This document shows, one piece after another, positions 22,222 to 32,524 of a DNA stretch of 64,000 nt (position 1 is its first letter; each line of letters begins with the position of its first letter). A program made the position numbers and the translations under genes. The stretch spans positions 43,031,271 to 43,095,270 of the forward strand of contig NC_134705.1 of the NCBI RefSeq assembly GCF_043290135.1, written 5' to 3'. This DNA comes from Rhipicephalus microplus (lineage: Eukaryota; Arthropoda; Arachnida; Ixodida; Ixodidae). The notes under the pieces were generated by a model, which saw only the letters and a program-made list of their open reading frames with translations, did not search any database and had not been told where the DNA came from.

Positions 22222-23608
22222 AAGAGTAGTGTAAAAGCAAAGCAGCCCTTTGTGAGCCTCCTGGACCTATAATTGTATAGCTCACTTATAGGCGGATTTT
22301 TGTTTGATCAGTAAAATAGTAGCTGTGTTTCCTTACTTGTTTGCAAACTTTATAACCTTGTGGTCAGGCTCGCATGCAAAAAACCTTTCCGGTGTCTTTA
22401 TGCTTTCACTTTTAGTATTTCCACGAACTATCACTCAGGTTTTGATTTTTGTTTTGTAGCCATGTGTGGCCGCTTCCGGTTTTTTTATCTGGTGTTTCAA
22501 CTGAAGCGCCCGTTTGCTCTTTTTTTGTACGTCGCGTCGGGCAATATTGTTGATATGGAAAGGTTGTCACCTTGTCACTAACTTGATTTCTTGTTTGCTC
22601 GAAAATATTCTCGACCATATTTTCATGGATCGAAAATAATGACGTCCCGAGAGCAATTCACGCATAGCAAATGCCGCGTGACTCACTTTATCGATGTTTT
22701 TTGTGCAGGCCACGCTGCGGACTGCTTTTTTGACGTTTGCGTTTCCTTCTAGTCTTTTGCAGAGCATGAGTTCGCTTTAATAATCTTCATTCAGTAGAAC
22801 TTTACGTTTGTCTTTGTTGCGTGGCAATATTCTGTTTCATCCGTGTGCTACACATCAAAGCGCAAACAATAAATTTTTGTACGCTGCACCACGCTCTTTT
22901 GTCTCGCTTCATAATATTGAAATTTATTTTTGTAGCATGTGATAAAAGTTTGCGCTTCCTTTTTTGCAAGGAATGAAAAGCGGGCTCGCGGAAAGACACA
23001 CAGTGCAACATACATCATTTCGTGTTTTGATACTTTCCCTTTATGCAGCGCTTTCAAATGTTACTGTACCACCTCATCGAAAAGAGAATATTACTGGGTT
23101 ATCTGGGTGCTCAGCGCATTCCAGAGCACTGAACAGATTCATTAAAAGCCTACTCTGGAGGACGCGTACCTGTTTCTTTTCAGTTTTTTTTTCATTGCAT
23201 TATTGATAGGCCCGCAGCAGTCCGCAGCTACTGAGCTACCGTATGTAATGTGGTTACAAAGTTTTCTTGAAGGAAAGAAACAAAAGATATTTTAAAATCA
23301 GTAAACACGGCGCAGCGCTTGCGCCCAAAGACGCGAAAGCAGTTGCCGTTCGTGGCCGAGGTCTGCGGCGATTTATTCGAAACAATAATACCCCATTGGA
23401 GGCAGGTGGTATACACAATAATTGGGCGATTCATCGCTAACAACTACGAAAAGAAAAAAAGAAATCCAGCGCGCAGAGACCAGAAGCAGCGAGCGTTTTC
23501 ATGCCAAAATCTGGCAAATATGCCGCACGCGCGGCGGCTGGATCCCCTCAGTGCGACGGTGGCGCCAGTAGTGGCGCCCGCGGACCCTATATGAAACTAG
23601 CGCCGAAA
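22222..23608 (+). other. 3-prime non-coding region of the P element
   Basis: AT-rich to about 23280, then CpG-richer to the right TIR. It holds no exon I can recognise. It probably contains polyadenylation signals and subterminal transposase-binding sites. The CpG-rich part beside the right end resembles the left end only in composition. Confidence 0.55.
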
Positions 23609-23640
23609 TTTCGTGACCAGTAAAGCATTGAAGGACTCTG
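23609..23640 (+). repeat. Right TIR of the P element
   Basis: 32 bp, beginning TTTCGTGACCAG and ending GGACTCTG; pairs with 14163-14192. Followed directly by the second GTACTAC target copy (23641-23647). Confidence 0.9.
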
Positions 23641-23643
23641 GTA

Positions 23644-24300
23644 CTACTTTTCTTGAAATCTTACGAGCGTACGGAAAACACCGAGGTGTGCAGCCGTCGG
23701 GTCGTCATGAAGGGCCTGAAATACCTCTGATCTCGCTGCTGAGGACAACGCGAGGTGTTTGGCTCGAAGGGGCAAGAAGTTCTTCTTTAGGAGCACTCTA
23801 TTTTGCGGGAAGAACGACGCTAGTCCTATTTTGAATACCTTCTGAACAGTGGCGCTGTTACCCTTCAGGAATTCCACAAGGCTTTTCAGTTCCGAATCAG
23901 CTCGTTGTTGTTCGGCGAATTCAACGGCACTTATAATTCCCAAGAAGCACTCATCATTCGGGTCGTTCGGCGGATATAGTTCGACGGGGGCACGAGACAG
24001 GTAGTCGGCGTCAGAGTACCTTCTTTCACACATGTAAACGATGGTAACGCCGAATTTCAGAAGTCTCATGCTCAACCGTACGAGGCGACCCGAAAAGTAT
24101 TTCAAGTTAGCTAGTCAACACAAGGTGTGCTGGTCGCTCGTAACTTTTAAGCGCCGGCCGTAAAGGTAGGGACGGAACGTCGATTCTCCCATACGATGGC
24201 GAGACGTTCATTTTCTGTTGTAGAATAGTTGGCCCTGCCTTTGAGAGTGCCCGGCTAGCATATCTGATGACTCTTTCCCGTCCGTCAGTTACGTGCACGA
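23644..24300 (-). pseudogene. RNase H and integrase N-terminus, gypsy element A
   Basis: On the minus strand, RYASRALSKAGPTILQQKMN and HLVLTS are degraded RNase H blocks, followed by RRYSDADYLSRAPVELYPP. The frame then runs into the integrase zinc-binding lead (FQALHDDPTAAHLGVFRTL) and ends at the P-element junction. Confidence 0.82.
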
Positions 24301-24399
24301 GAACGGCGCCGAGTCCTACACTGTTTGCGTCGGTTTGTACTGCCGTCTAGGTGGACTCGTAGAAATGCGCTAGTAATGAAGGCGTATGAGGACGTCGTT

Positions 24400-25394
24400 T
24401 TAGTCCCTCAAATGCTTCCTTCTGCAGTGTTTCCCACTTTAACACCATGTTGGTCCTGGTAAAGTTGGTGAGAGGTTCGGCAAAGCGGGCGAAGTTTTTG
24501 ACACACCGTCTCTAATACGCGCACAGGCCGAGATATCGGCGCACGGCCTCTTGTCAGTGGGCGACGGGAAGTCAGCGGTGGCAGCTGTTTTCCGCGGATC
24601 GGGATATACTCCAGATTTGCTAGCTACGCGTCCCCAGAACAAGAGCTCCTCGTACGCAAATCTGATTTTTGCTGGCTTCAGGTGAGTCCGGACGTCTCTG
24701 TTGCTTAGTGTACAACTTCAAGGCACCGAAGATGCCCGTCGAAGCTCGAGGAAAATACGACGACATCATCCAACTAACTGAGACAACTCTGCCACTTTAA
24801 TTCTGCTAGCTCTGTATCCATAACGCGTTGAAAAGTCGCAGGTGCCTAGCAAAGACCAAAGGACATAAATTTCAACTCTAAGAGGCCATCTGGTGTTAAA
24901 AATGCAGTCTTTGCTTGGTCTCTATGGTCGACTTCGATTTGCCAAAAGCCAGGTCCATCGAAAAAAAGTACTTAGCGTTTTCGAGTCGCTCTAGGATACC
25001 GTCTATCCGTGGGAGGGGATACAGGTCCTTCTCCGTCACTTTGTTTAGGCGACAGATAGTCGACACAGAAGCATAAGGTTCGGTCCTTCTTGTTCGCCAA
25101 CATCACGGGAGATGCCCAGTGGCTCTTCGATGGCTTGATTAGGTCGTCGCGTAACATTTCGTCCACTTGTCTCTTTACAGCCTCGCGTTCTCGCCTCGTA
25201 CTTTGTAGGGGCTCTGCCCTAGTGGTCTGGAGCTTTTCTATGCTATGATGCGATGTTTCGCGATTGGGATGGGGTGAATTTTTGACGGTGATAAAATGCA
25301 GTCCTTGTATTTCGGGAGCAGCGTGAACCAGGGAACCCTGGTTCACGCTGTGCAAGGATAGGGCTGAGGCCAGCACCACTAGCATCCGCGCCAT
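24400..25394 (-). pseudogene. Reverse transcriptase, gypsy element A
   Basis: The minus strand shows REREAVKRQVDEMLRDDLIK and PSKSHWASPVMLANKKDRTL followed by CFCVDYL, the RT fingers region, then broken frames with a thumb-like SGVYPDPRKTAATADFPSPT. The catalytic region has no continuous frame. The upstream end stops near 25395, just beyond a 15 bp palindrome (25319-25350). Confidence 0.78.
25319..25350. repeat. Perfect 15 bp inverted repeat with 2-base loop
   Basis: CAGCGTGAACCAGGG, loop AA, then its exact reverse complement. It lies at the truncated 5-prime edge of gypsy element A. Confidence 0.95.
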
Positions 25395-25395
25395 C

Positions 25396-28300
25396 CTGTA
25401 TTGGCCGCACCATAGCTAATGAAATATGCCAATTTCAGTTTATCATCATCTATGGTGGTACCCTGAGTACACTAAAAATTGGAGGGGGTACTGCAAGAGC
25501 AGAGGGACTGTTTAAACTCCCCACAAAGTTCTTTAACTCCATGGGAAAGTAGGGCAGAGTTGGCCGTTGAACAAACTCTCGTTAAATTCAGAGTAAAAGA
25601 GGTTGCAAACTCTCTGCTACTCCAGTGGAGTACCCAATCTATGCAACTCTCGAGCCGACGAGGCGCGAATGGGATCTGGCACTCCTTGCTTGCTGACCTA
25701 TCGCTTGCATGTTACCACCGACGCCGGAAAGCAAGAAAACTATCTCGTACCCATACGCCTCTGAGCGTAGACGTCCCAGATGTGAGTTTAATGCGTCATG
25801 TATTAGGATAACTTTCAGTGATAATTAGAGCATGCTTGTGTGATCATGAACGTTTAGTTCCCGTAGCGCCACTACTAAAACTTCTGAGCAAGAAACAGCG
25901 GCAACAATTAAAGCGTCGCCAAAAGTTACCAGACAAACGTATTTCTACGTGAGTAAGGTAAACCTCAGCACATACTGTCAAAAAAAAAAATAACAGCGGG
26001 GTACTAACTCGCCACCAACGTATGTTGCGGCAGGTACTCTACCACTACATCACGTTGTGCCGCGCTCACTGCGTGAAAAAAAAAACTGGTTAAAAGAAAA
26101 CCCGCGCCATTCCAATTCGCGGGTTCTTACACACATACGCGATTTTCGTTTCTAACTAAACCTTGCGTGTTATTGATATAGAAACTACTGTCGTCCACGC
26201 CATACATGCCACTAATACCAATACGCCAATTTCTTTCGGAATCATAATCATAGAAAAGAATGTATACAAAAATTACCGAGAAATTGGGGCAGATGATTTA
26301 ATGCCGAGTGCAATAACCGTTACTCGTTTTTTCTGCTGCTTCATGTGCTCCGAAGCTTTATATCGGCTGTAATGCTAAATATGTACGTACACGTGTAGTT
26401 GATTAAATTAGGTGTATTTTCGTGCACAAACGACGATATGCTATAGTGCAGAGGCCTTCAGAGGGTGTGCTGATTTGCATCTGTAAGCTGATAGCTAGAG
26501 CTACATAGCCGATAGCTAAAAACCTGATTGCACATGCACGAAAGTGTCTCAACGTGTTACTTTATGAACGCGCACCGTAGGACAAGCATGTGTTTCGACG
26601 TATGAGTCAGCGAAGTGCCCACGAGTGCGCCCGGCGGCTGTCGTCGGTGGCCCGCGGGCGCTTCGCCGCAGGCTGGAAGCGCGTCGCGTCGATGCTCGTC
26701 ACTCTTTGTGCTGCGCACACCGTAAGCAAGAAAAAATGGTTCCTTCAAGTTACCCAACGGCAAGGGTCTACTGTACAGTCATTTTTACTCTTCGGCATAG
26801 CGCGTTTAAATTAAACTCAGAAGTGCTGATGGCATGTATGACGGACTCAGCCAGTAAGTTAAGCCTACATTCGCGGGGAGTTGTACTTGTACGGGTCCCA
26901 TTTACTTGAACCGATCTTGGCGCAGGTGGCTTGTGAAGGTTGACGCTTGAGCAATCCGCAAACCTTTCATTGTTGTATTTAAGTGAAGGCGACGTAAAGA
27001 AACCACAAGGATTTCCAGAAGTGCATATGAGTTGTGATTTTTTCGACCAGCGTTACTTTTCTGGCGTGCAAGTACATACCGCGGCTTCGCAAGTCAGATA
27101 AGACGCCGGATCGTAACGTTCGTAGGTAATCTTTTGACCAGCACTGCTGACAGATCGTCCCAACTGTGTTTGTAGGCGCCTAGTTTAAACTCTCAGGCTT
27201 GGGCATGAGTGGCTTCACTGCATGGAGGCTATAGGACAGAATACCAGCTGATAAATAGAATTCAGCAATGAAAACGGCGTTGTATGTCATGTTGTTTTAT
27301 CATAAAGGTCGACGTGCCTTCAGCGCATCCAACGATGACCAGATAGTTACAGATGATAGATGCATACTTGCTTTTCGAAACGCGTAATTGTTTTGTAGCG
27401 CCACCTTCATTAGAAGGGGTCTAGACATCGTGAGTATAAATACCGTTTGCTGTGTGAATAGTCGTCCGTAGCGTGAGAGGTGTATGTTCAGTGTTACTTT
27501 TGCTGTGTTTCATACTATTATAATGTGTATGCCGATGTCCATCCTGCATATGTGTCGTAAGCTTGAAGCTATCTATGCAGTTCACTGCATTTTTAAAATA
27601 CGCGACATAATTTTTTACGAGAGGTTGGTCCTAGCACAGCATGAGTGATTTGACTCTTGGAGAGAGTTGATGCACTCTAGCCCTACCAGATTGTAGAACA
27701 TTGTGAGAGAGTAGCGCAACTACCGCAGGGGGTGTATGAACTCTGTTTTAGAATCTTGACTGTACTCTTTCGAGGGAGCCTGTTCACTCTCGTTCAGTCA
27801 GAGTGCCATCACTCGGTCGAGAGAGTGTGTTTACTCTGTGCAGAAGAGATTTCCCAGCACTTCTGAGAAGAGAGTGAAATATAGGAAAGTGCTGGCAACT
27901 CTCCTTAAAAGAGAGTTGCCAGCACTTTCCTGGGGCTGTGAGTGTACGATTCGAGAGTTGAAAAGAATTCGACTCCTTGTAGGCCCTCCATCACGTCCTC
28001 TATTCGCAGAAATACATAAGCTCTTTTCGAGCAATCTAGTTCAGCCACTGATAGTCCATACAATACCGTACGAAACCGTTGTTTTTCATAACAACGATCG
28101 GAGTGGCCATGGGCCATTTGGACAATATAACAACTGTTGGTCTTTAGCGTCTTCAAACAACCGTGTAATTATGAGAGACGTGGCGGTGGAGGGTTTTCGG
28201 AAATTTGGACCACATGGACTTCTTTGGCGTGCACCTAAATATAAACACATGGGCCTCAGGCATTTTCGCTGCCATAGAAAATGCCGCCGCTGACGCGAAT

Positions 28301-28422
28301 CGATCCAGTGATCTGCGGTTTAAGGCCTATTTGCAAGGTGTATAAAATCATGTTCATGAATGCCCTAGACTTCCTCTAACTACACAGCGTTCCACGAGAG
28401 ACACTCAATATTGTCGCAGGGT
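25396..28422. other. Unassigned DNA rich in ACTCT/AGAGT motifs
   Basis: No gene. Two parts (about 25480-25680 and 27640-27960) are dense in AACTCTC and GAGAGTT, including a perfect 21 bp palindrome at 27883-27931. They may be the ends or internal repeats of an unidentified DNA transposon, but I could not align them as a TIR pair. 25980-27640 shows nothing I recognise. Confidence 0.45.
27883..27931. repeat. Perfect 21 bp inverted repeat with 7-base loop
   Basis: AGGAAAGTGCTGGCAACTCTC (27883-27903; 21 bases) is followed by loop CTTAAAA and its exact reverse complement (27911-27931). Confidence 0.95.
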
Positions 28423-28688
28423 TGTCACGGGGACGAAGGGAGTAGACTGAAGGTCCAAGAGAACACTGTTTATTAAGCAGAACTTGTGGCCAGTGAGAGG
28501 AAAGTAAATTACAGGATTAACACTGGCCCTAATAGTGACGAATACACTGTCGGCCGTTGATCAACTGACTAGCGGCGAAGCGCGTCGGCATTTATGCGTG
28601 TTCCGTCAAATACTCCAGCCTTATCACCACTCGTCATGCAAGCTCTGGAATAATCTCGTGTATTCGCGCCTCGTGCGCTATCTTGACA
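28423..28688 (-). repeat. 3-prime LTR of gypsy element C
   Basis: 266 bp on the minus strand, ending GTGACA at the low-coordinate side (TGTCACGG on plus). It shares the 20-base core GCGGCGAAGCGCGTCGGCAT with the element A LTR. Confidence 0.68.
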
Positions 28689-28982
28689 GGATGATCTACA
28701 ATAATTGAAAACCTTCCCACACAAAAAGGCGTAGTTTGGTCTCAGCATTTGACAAGTTTCGTGGGCAAACAGCTAATGAAAGATCAGTTAAAACAAGGAA
28801 TGCATGTAGCATTGCTCTTTCTGAAAAAAACAAATTGTCGCGCTGCTTAAAAAAAGAACACGTGCAGAAATGCATACAAGAAAGCAAGAAAGTACTATAA
28901 TAAATAAGTACAAGTAATAAAGAACAATAATAGAGAAACAACAACAAAGAATATAGTCCTTAGGTACGTGCATCAAACGGCT

Positions 28983-29862
28983 TTATGCGCACGCCATGAA
29001 CGACTTCAGGTCGGATATGCAGCCGTGCAGAGTTCGTGGTGCTGTCGGGGACAACTTCACAGTTGAGCGTACCGAGACGTTGAACGACCCTGTACGGTCC
29101 GTAGTACCGTCGCAGAAATTCTTCACTGTGGTACGTAACGTCGGCTTATTGGCTTCAACAACCAAACATGATCCCCGCACTGGTAATGCAGGAAACCTAA
29201 AGATTGCATCGGTGCCTGTCGGTCGACTGTTGCTTCTTGATGCGGAGGTGGGCGTGTAGTCGAGATTCTTCGGCGCGCTGAAGGTAGACCGTCACGTCAA
29301 TATTTTCATCACTGAAGTTGGAAAATATATCGTCAACCGTCGGTGCTGAGCTCCTTCCAGACACCAACTTGTACGACATCATTTGTGTCATTTCTTGCAT
29401 GGTAACGTTTTACGTGAAGGTGACGTACGGAGTAATTGCAACACCCTTCTTGTATTCGACGTCGCTACCATACCGCTGATGGTACTGTTGAGACGCTGTG
29501 AGGCCATTGCTCTGTGATTAGTATGTGGGGATCGGACAGTGAATCATTTTCTGTACCTCAGGATCGCCTAAGTTTTGTCCACCATAAAATCCGTAGTCTG
29601 TTAGCAAGGAGAACCTCTGGAGCTCTGCGATGCAGAGTGATGTTCTCGACGGAAAACTTTGCTACATCGGAGGCACTGCCTTCGGGCAGGGCCGTTGTCT
29701 TGGCGTAGCGTGTGAGGTAGTTACTATCTATGAAAACCCTTTTGTTCCAGGAATTCGACGTCGCAAACAGCGCCAGTAAGTGTATGCTGATTTGATAGGA
29801 CGGCTGAGGAGGTGGCTTGCTGGGCTGGGGAATTAAGGTGGGCCTAGCCGGCGTTTTTAGAT
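28983..29862 (-). pseudogene. Integrase core and C-terminus, gypsy element C
   Basis: The minus-strand frame from about 29860 shows SNSWNKRVFIDSNYLTRYAK (first Asp replaced in the DSNYLTRY context) and PEGSASDVAKFSVENITLHR. The second catalytic region reads LLANRLR, so it has lost its Asp. C-terminal remnants (QEMTQMMSYKLVSGR, LHAHLRIKKQQS) follow in other frames down to 28983. Confidence 0.8.
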
Positions 29863-30123
29863 GCGGAACATCTAATACTCGAGGCTTGTAGTGCGGCGCC
29901 GTCCGCAAGCTTCCTCCTCCTTCTTCCACCATCTGTGCATCCCTTCCTTCTCTACACACCGCGTGCGCTTCTCCTCTTCACGAACATTCGCTAGCTGTAT
30001 AATGTAGCGCGCATGCGCCGTCACGCTTCGAGAACATCGGCAGCTGATGCGCGCGCATGCGCCGTCGCGCTTCTCCCCCTTCTCGAACATTCGATAGCTG
30101 ACGGTGCATGCGCCGTCGCGCTG

Positions 30124-30131
30124 TATATATA
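30124..30131 (+). promoter_or_regulatory. Putative TATA box
   Basis: TATATATA, 81 bases upstream of ATG at 30212 and just downstream of three GCATGCGCCGTC motifs. No transcript evidence; inferred from sequence layout. Confidence 0.4.
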
Positions 30132-30298
30132 CTCAAGGTCGGCGCTCGCTCGCTCATTTGCCGCTCGTCGGTTGGTTTGTACGGCGCGTCGACGTCCAAG
30201 GTCGCGGTGAAATGAATTCCAAGGAATCCACAAACACAATGATCGACGTCCCTTCGACCAGCGCCGCCCTTTCGCATACGTGTGTACGTGTTCACTCA

Positions 30299-30441
30299 TT
30301 TAACACCCCCTCCTACAACCACGTTAACCAATTTAGCCATCGACCCAAGTAAGTCGCAATTTAACACCCCATTTCACAACCACGTTAACCAATTCAGCCA
30401 TCGACCCAAGTAAGTCGCACTTTAACACCCCATTAACCAAT
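30299..30441 (+). repeat. 61 bp tandem repeat, about 2.3 copies
   Basis: Units start at 30299, 30360 and 30421 with TTTAACACCCC, contain GTTAACCAATT and ATCGACCCAAGTAAGTCGCA, and keep an exact 61 bp spacing. Each complete unit includes GTAAGT (30349-30354 and 30410-30415). Confidence 0.9.
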
Positions 30442-30474
30442 TATATGCTCCGCATCCTCCTCAGTGTTCCCCCG

Positions 30475-31230
30475 AGGGAAGCTGCGGGCAATTTTTTTTC
30501 CACGTTGGCAGTCGCGAAATGTCCTCACGTACGTGTGGCGTCGGCTGAAAGGCGTGGCTTGCAGCTCTTCTCTTGGATCTCCGTGAGCGTGTGGAAAAAG
30601 CGAAATTGCCAAGGTTCGTCTTGCATGGCCTGCAGAAGCTTTGGTTGCATAGCCGAACGTACTGCGATAAGGTAGCTGACTCGGAACGGAGAGCAGTGCT
30701 TCTTCACAAAGGTGTTGTTTTTCTAGAAAAAGAACGCCGTTTCTCGCGCGAGTACTATTGTAAAGACGGGGTTTGTGGCCCTCGCGGTACTTCACTCATC
30801 CCCTCAGTTACGGGTCGGCTAGCTGTCACCGGACAAAGTCATCGGCACTGATGGTGCAAAAAAAGAAAACTTTATCATCCTGGTCGTCCTGGGATGGTGG
30901 ATTGACGGAGGCCTGGCACATGGTGTCGGCGCCGGAGTGTTTGTTTCGGGACTTGTGCGCGATGGTAATGTCGAATTCCTGATGCCTTAGGCTCCATCGT
31001 ACAAGATAAACTGAAGGGTCTCAAGTTCTCAAGCCAACACAGGGCATGGTGGTCGCTCACATCTAATAAATGCCTTCCGGGGAACTAAGGGCAAAACTTT
31101 GACGCTACCCAGACTATAGCAAAGCACTCCTTTTCTGTTGTGGAATAATTGGCCTTCGCCTTGAATAGCGACCAGCTGGCATAACTGAAACCCTTTCCAG
31201 GAAATCAGTACTTTGCACAAGGACGGTGCT
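30475..31230 (-). pseudogene. Integrase N-terminus and RNase H, gypsy element C
   Basis: Minus-strand reading gives TYVRTFRDCQRGKK (zinc-binding remnant), then degraded sequence, then [13 protein letters not shown] (RNase H) at about 31060, and a decayed KEC-type region to 31220. Frames are broken repeatedly. Confidence 0.78.
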
Positions 31231-31299
31231 CAGTTCTACGCTACCTGCGTCGGACGTCGCTACTTGTGCTATTATGTGTTTCTCTTCCTACGTAGTTCG

Positions 31300-32130
31300 T
31301 CGAAATACGCAAATAACGACGGTGTATGGAAGCGTCCTTTAGGTTCACGAAATGCTCACTGTTATGCTGCTTTGCACCTGAATTCAACGTCGATTTTTGT
31401 GAGGTGAGTTAGGGGCTCGGCGATCTGTGAGAATCCCTTTCCAAAGCGCCTGTAATCGGCACATGGTGCGAGGCATCGGCGTACTGCTGTTTCGTCGGTG
31501 GGTGGCTGATAATGGACAATGTCAGCTGTTTTAGACGGGTAGAGGTGGACTCAAGACTTGCTAATAACGTGTCTTAGGAACAAAAGCTCCCCTTCCGAGA
31601 AGCGCCAGTTTCTAGTTTCAGGGTAGATCTTGAGGGCTTGATAGCTTAAACTTCTGCTTCAAGGTGTTGGTGATGCTCGTCGAAGCTCGACGAAAACATG
31701 ACGATGTCATACAAGCACACGAGGCGAATCTGCCACATAAATTGAGCGAGCTTGGTGTGTTGAACGCACTGGAGCGTATCAGGCGCCAAGCAAATGCCAC
31801 ATGGCTTGACCTTGAACTCGAATAGGCCATCTGATGTGATGAAGGCTGTATTCTCTCAATCTCTCTCGTCCACCTCGATTTGCCAATAACCGGCCTTGAG
31901 TCTATCAGAAAATTTTGCAATGTGGATTCGATCGATGGCGTCACCTATACGTGGGAGAGCGTACACGTCTTTCTTCGTGATTGTGTTCAGGCGGTGGTAA
32001 TCGGCGCAAGAAAGCAGGGCCGCATCCATTTTGTTCACTGCCACGAGTGATGCCCACGGGCTCTTGGATGGCTGAATGATGTCGTCACGTAGCATTTCGT
32101 CGACTTATTTTTCCACGGCCTCATGTCCGC
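31300..32130 (-). pseudogene. Reverse transcriptase, gypsy element C
   Basis: The best block is at 31856-32095 on the minus strand: MLRDDIIQPSKSPWASLVAV, CADYHRLNTITKKDVYALPR, RLKAGYWQIEVDERD. The downstream half lies in several frames without an intact YxDD motif. Confidence 0.82.
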
Positions 32131-32524
32131 GTGTGGAAACTTTTTACGGGCTTTGTCGAACTGGACGGGTACTTTCCTCTGTTATGGAGCGGTGTTTGGC
32201 ACCTAGGGTTTGTCGAATTGTCAATGATAACGAGAATCAGTCGTTCAATTGCGGGATCAGGGCCTTGGGCTGGTCTTTCTCGCCTTTCGGAAAGCTCGCA
32301 TTGACATCAGAATCTGGTTGCGGACCTCGATTCGTCGAAGCAGCTTCGGCAGCGTCGATTAGGGCAAAAGCATTGCTGGCGTTGAAAAATTCGTCGATGT
32401 CGGTGACCATCGTACTAACGTTCAGGTGCGTGTACTCGTGGCTGAAGTTCGTCAGTACCCTTGCTTTGCCGCCATGCAGTTCAGCATATGACGGTTTGAG
32501 AGCATGTGCTTACTGGCCTCAATG

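Larger units (their letters stand above)
14163..23640 (+). mobile_element. P-element superfamily DNA transposon with THAP transposase
   Basis: Ends are CAGAGTCCTTCAAT (14163) and its reverse complement ending at 23640. The TIRs are 30 bp and 32 bp and identical except for a 2-base indel. The flanks carry GTACTAC on both sides (14156-14162 and 23641-23647), a 7 bp duplication; canonical P elements give 8. It encodes a multi-exon THAP transposase on the plus strand and carries gypsy element B in an intron. It inserted into the integrase of gypsy element A. Without gypsy B it is about 6 kb. Confidence 0.92.
12660..25395 (-). mobile_element. Ty3/gypsy element A, split by a P element
   Basis: Minus-strand element: 3-prime LTR at 12660-12935, integrase at 13225-14155, then the P element (14163-23640), then the upstream part of pol (RNase H and RT) at 23648-25394. 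Removing the P element and one GTACTAC target copy brings RFQEK-type integrase sequence next to ARLAADFTRYVRTC, rejoining the integrase zinc-binding region. The 5-prime end (protease, gag, 5-prime LTR) is missing beyond about 25395. It is heavily mutated throughout and related to element C (28423-33905). Confidence 0.85.
29870..30470 (+). other. Promoter-like insert inside gypsy C integrase
   Basis: Interrupts the integrase of element C; flanking protein sequence is CQRGKKIARS at 30480-30540 on one side and TPARPTLIPQPSKPPPQPSY near 29850 on the other. It contains three copies of GCATGCGCCGTC (30011, 30055, 30106), a TATATATA box (30124-30131), a short plus-strand frame starting MNSKESTNTM (30212), and 61 bp tandem repeats each carrying a GTAAGT donor. 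It could be a solo LTR, a mobile promoter and first exon, or a non-autonomous element. No target duplication was established. Confidence 0.5.
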
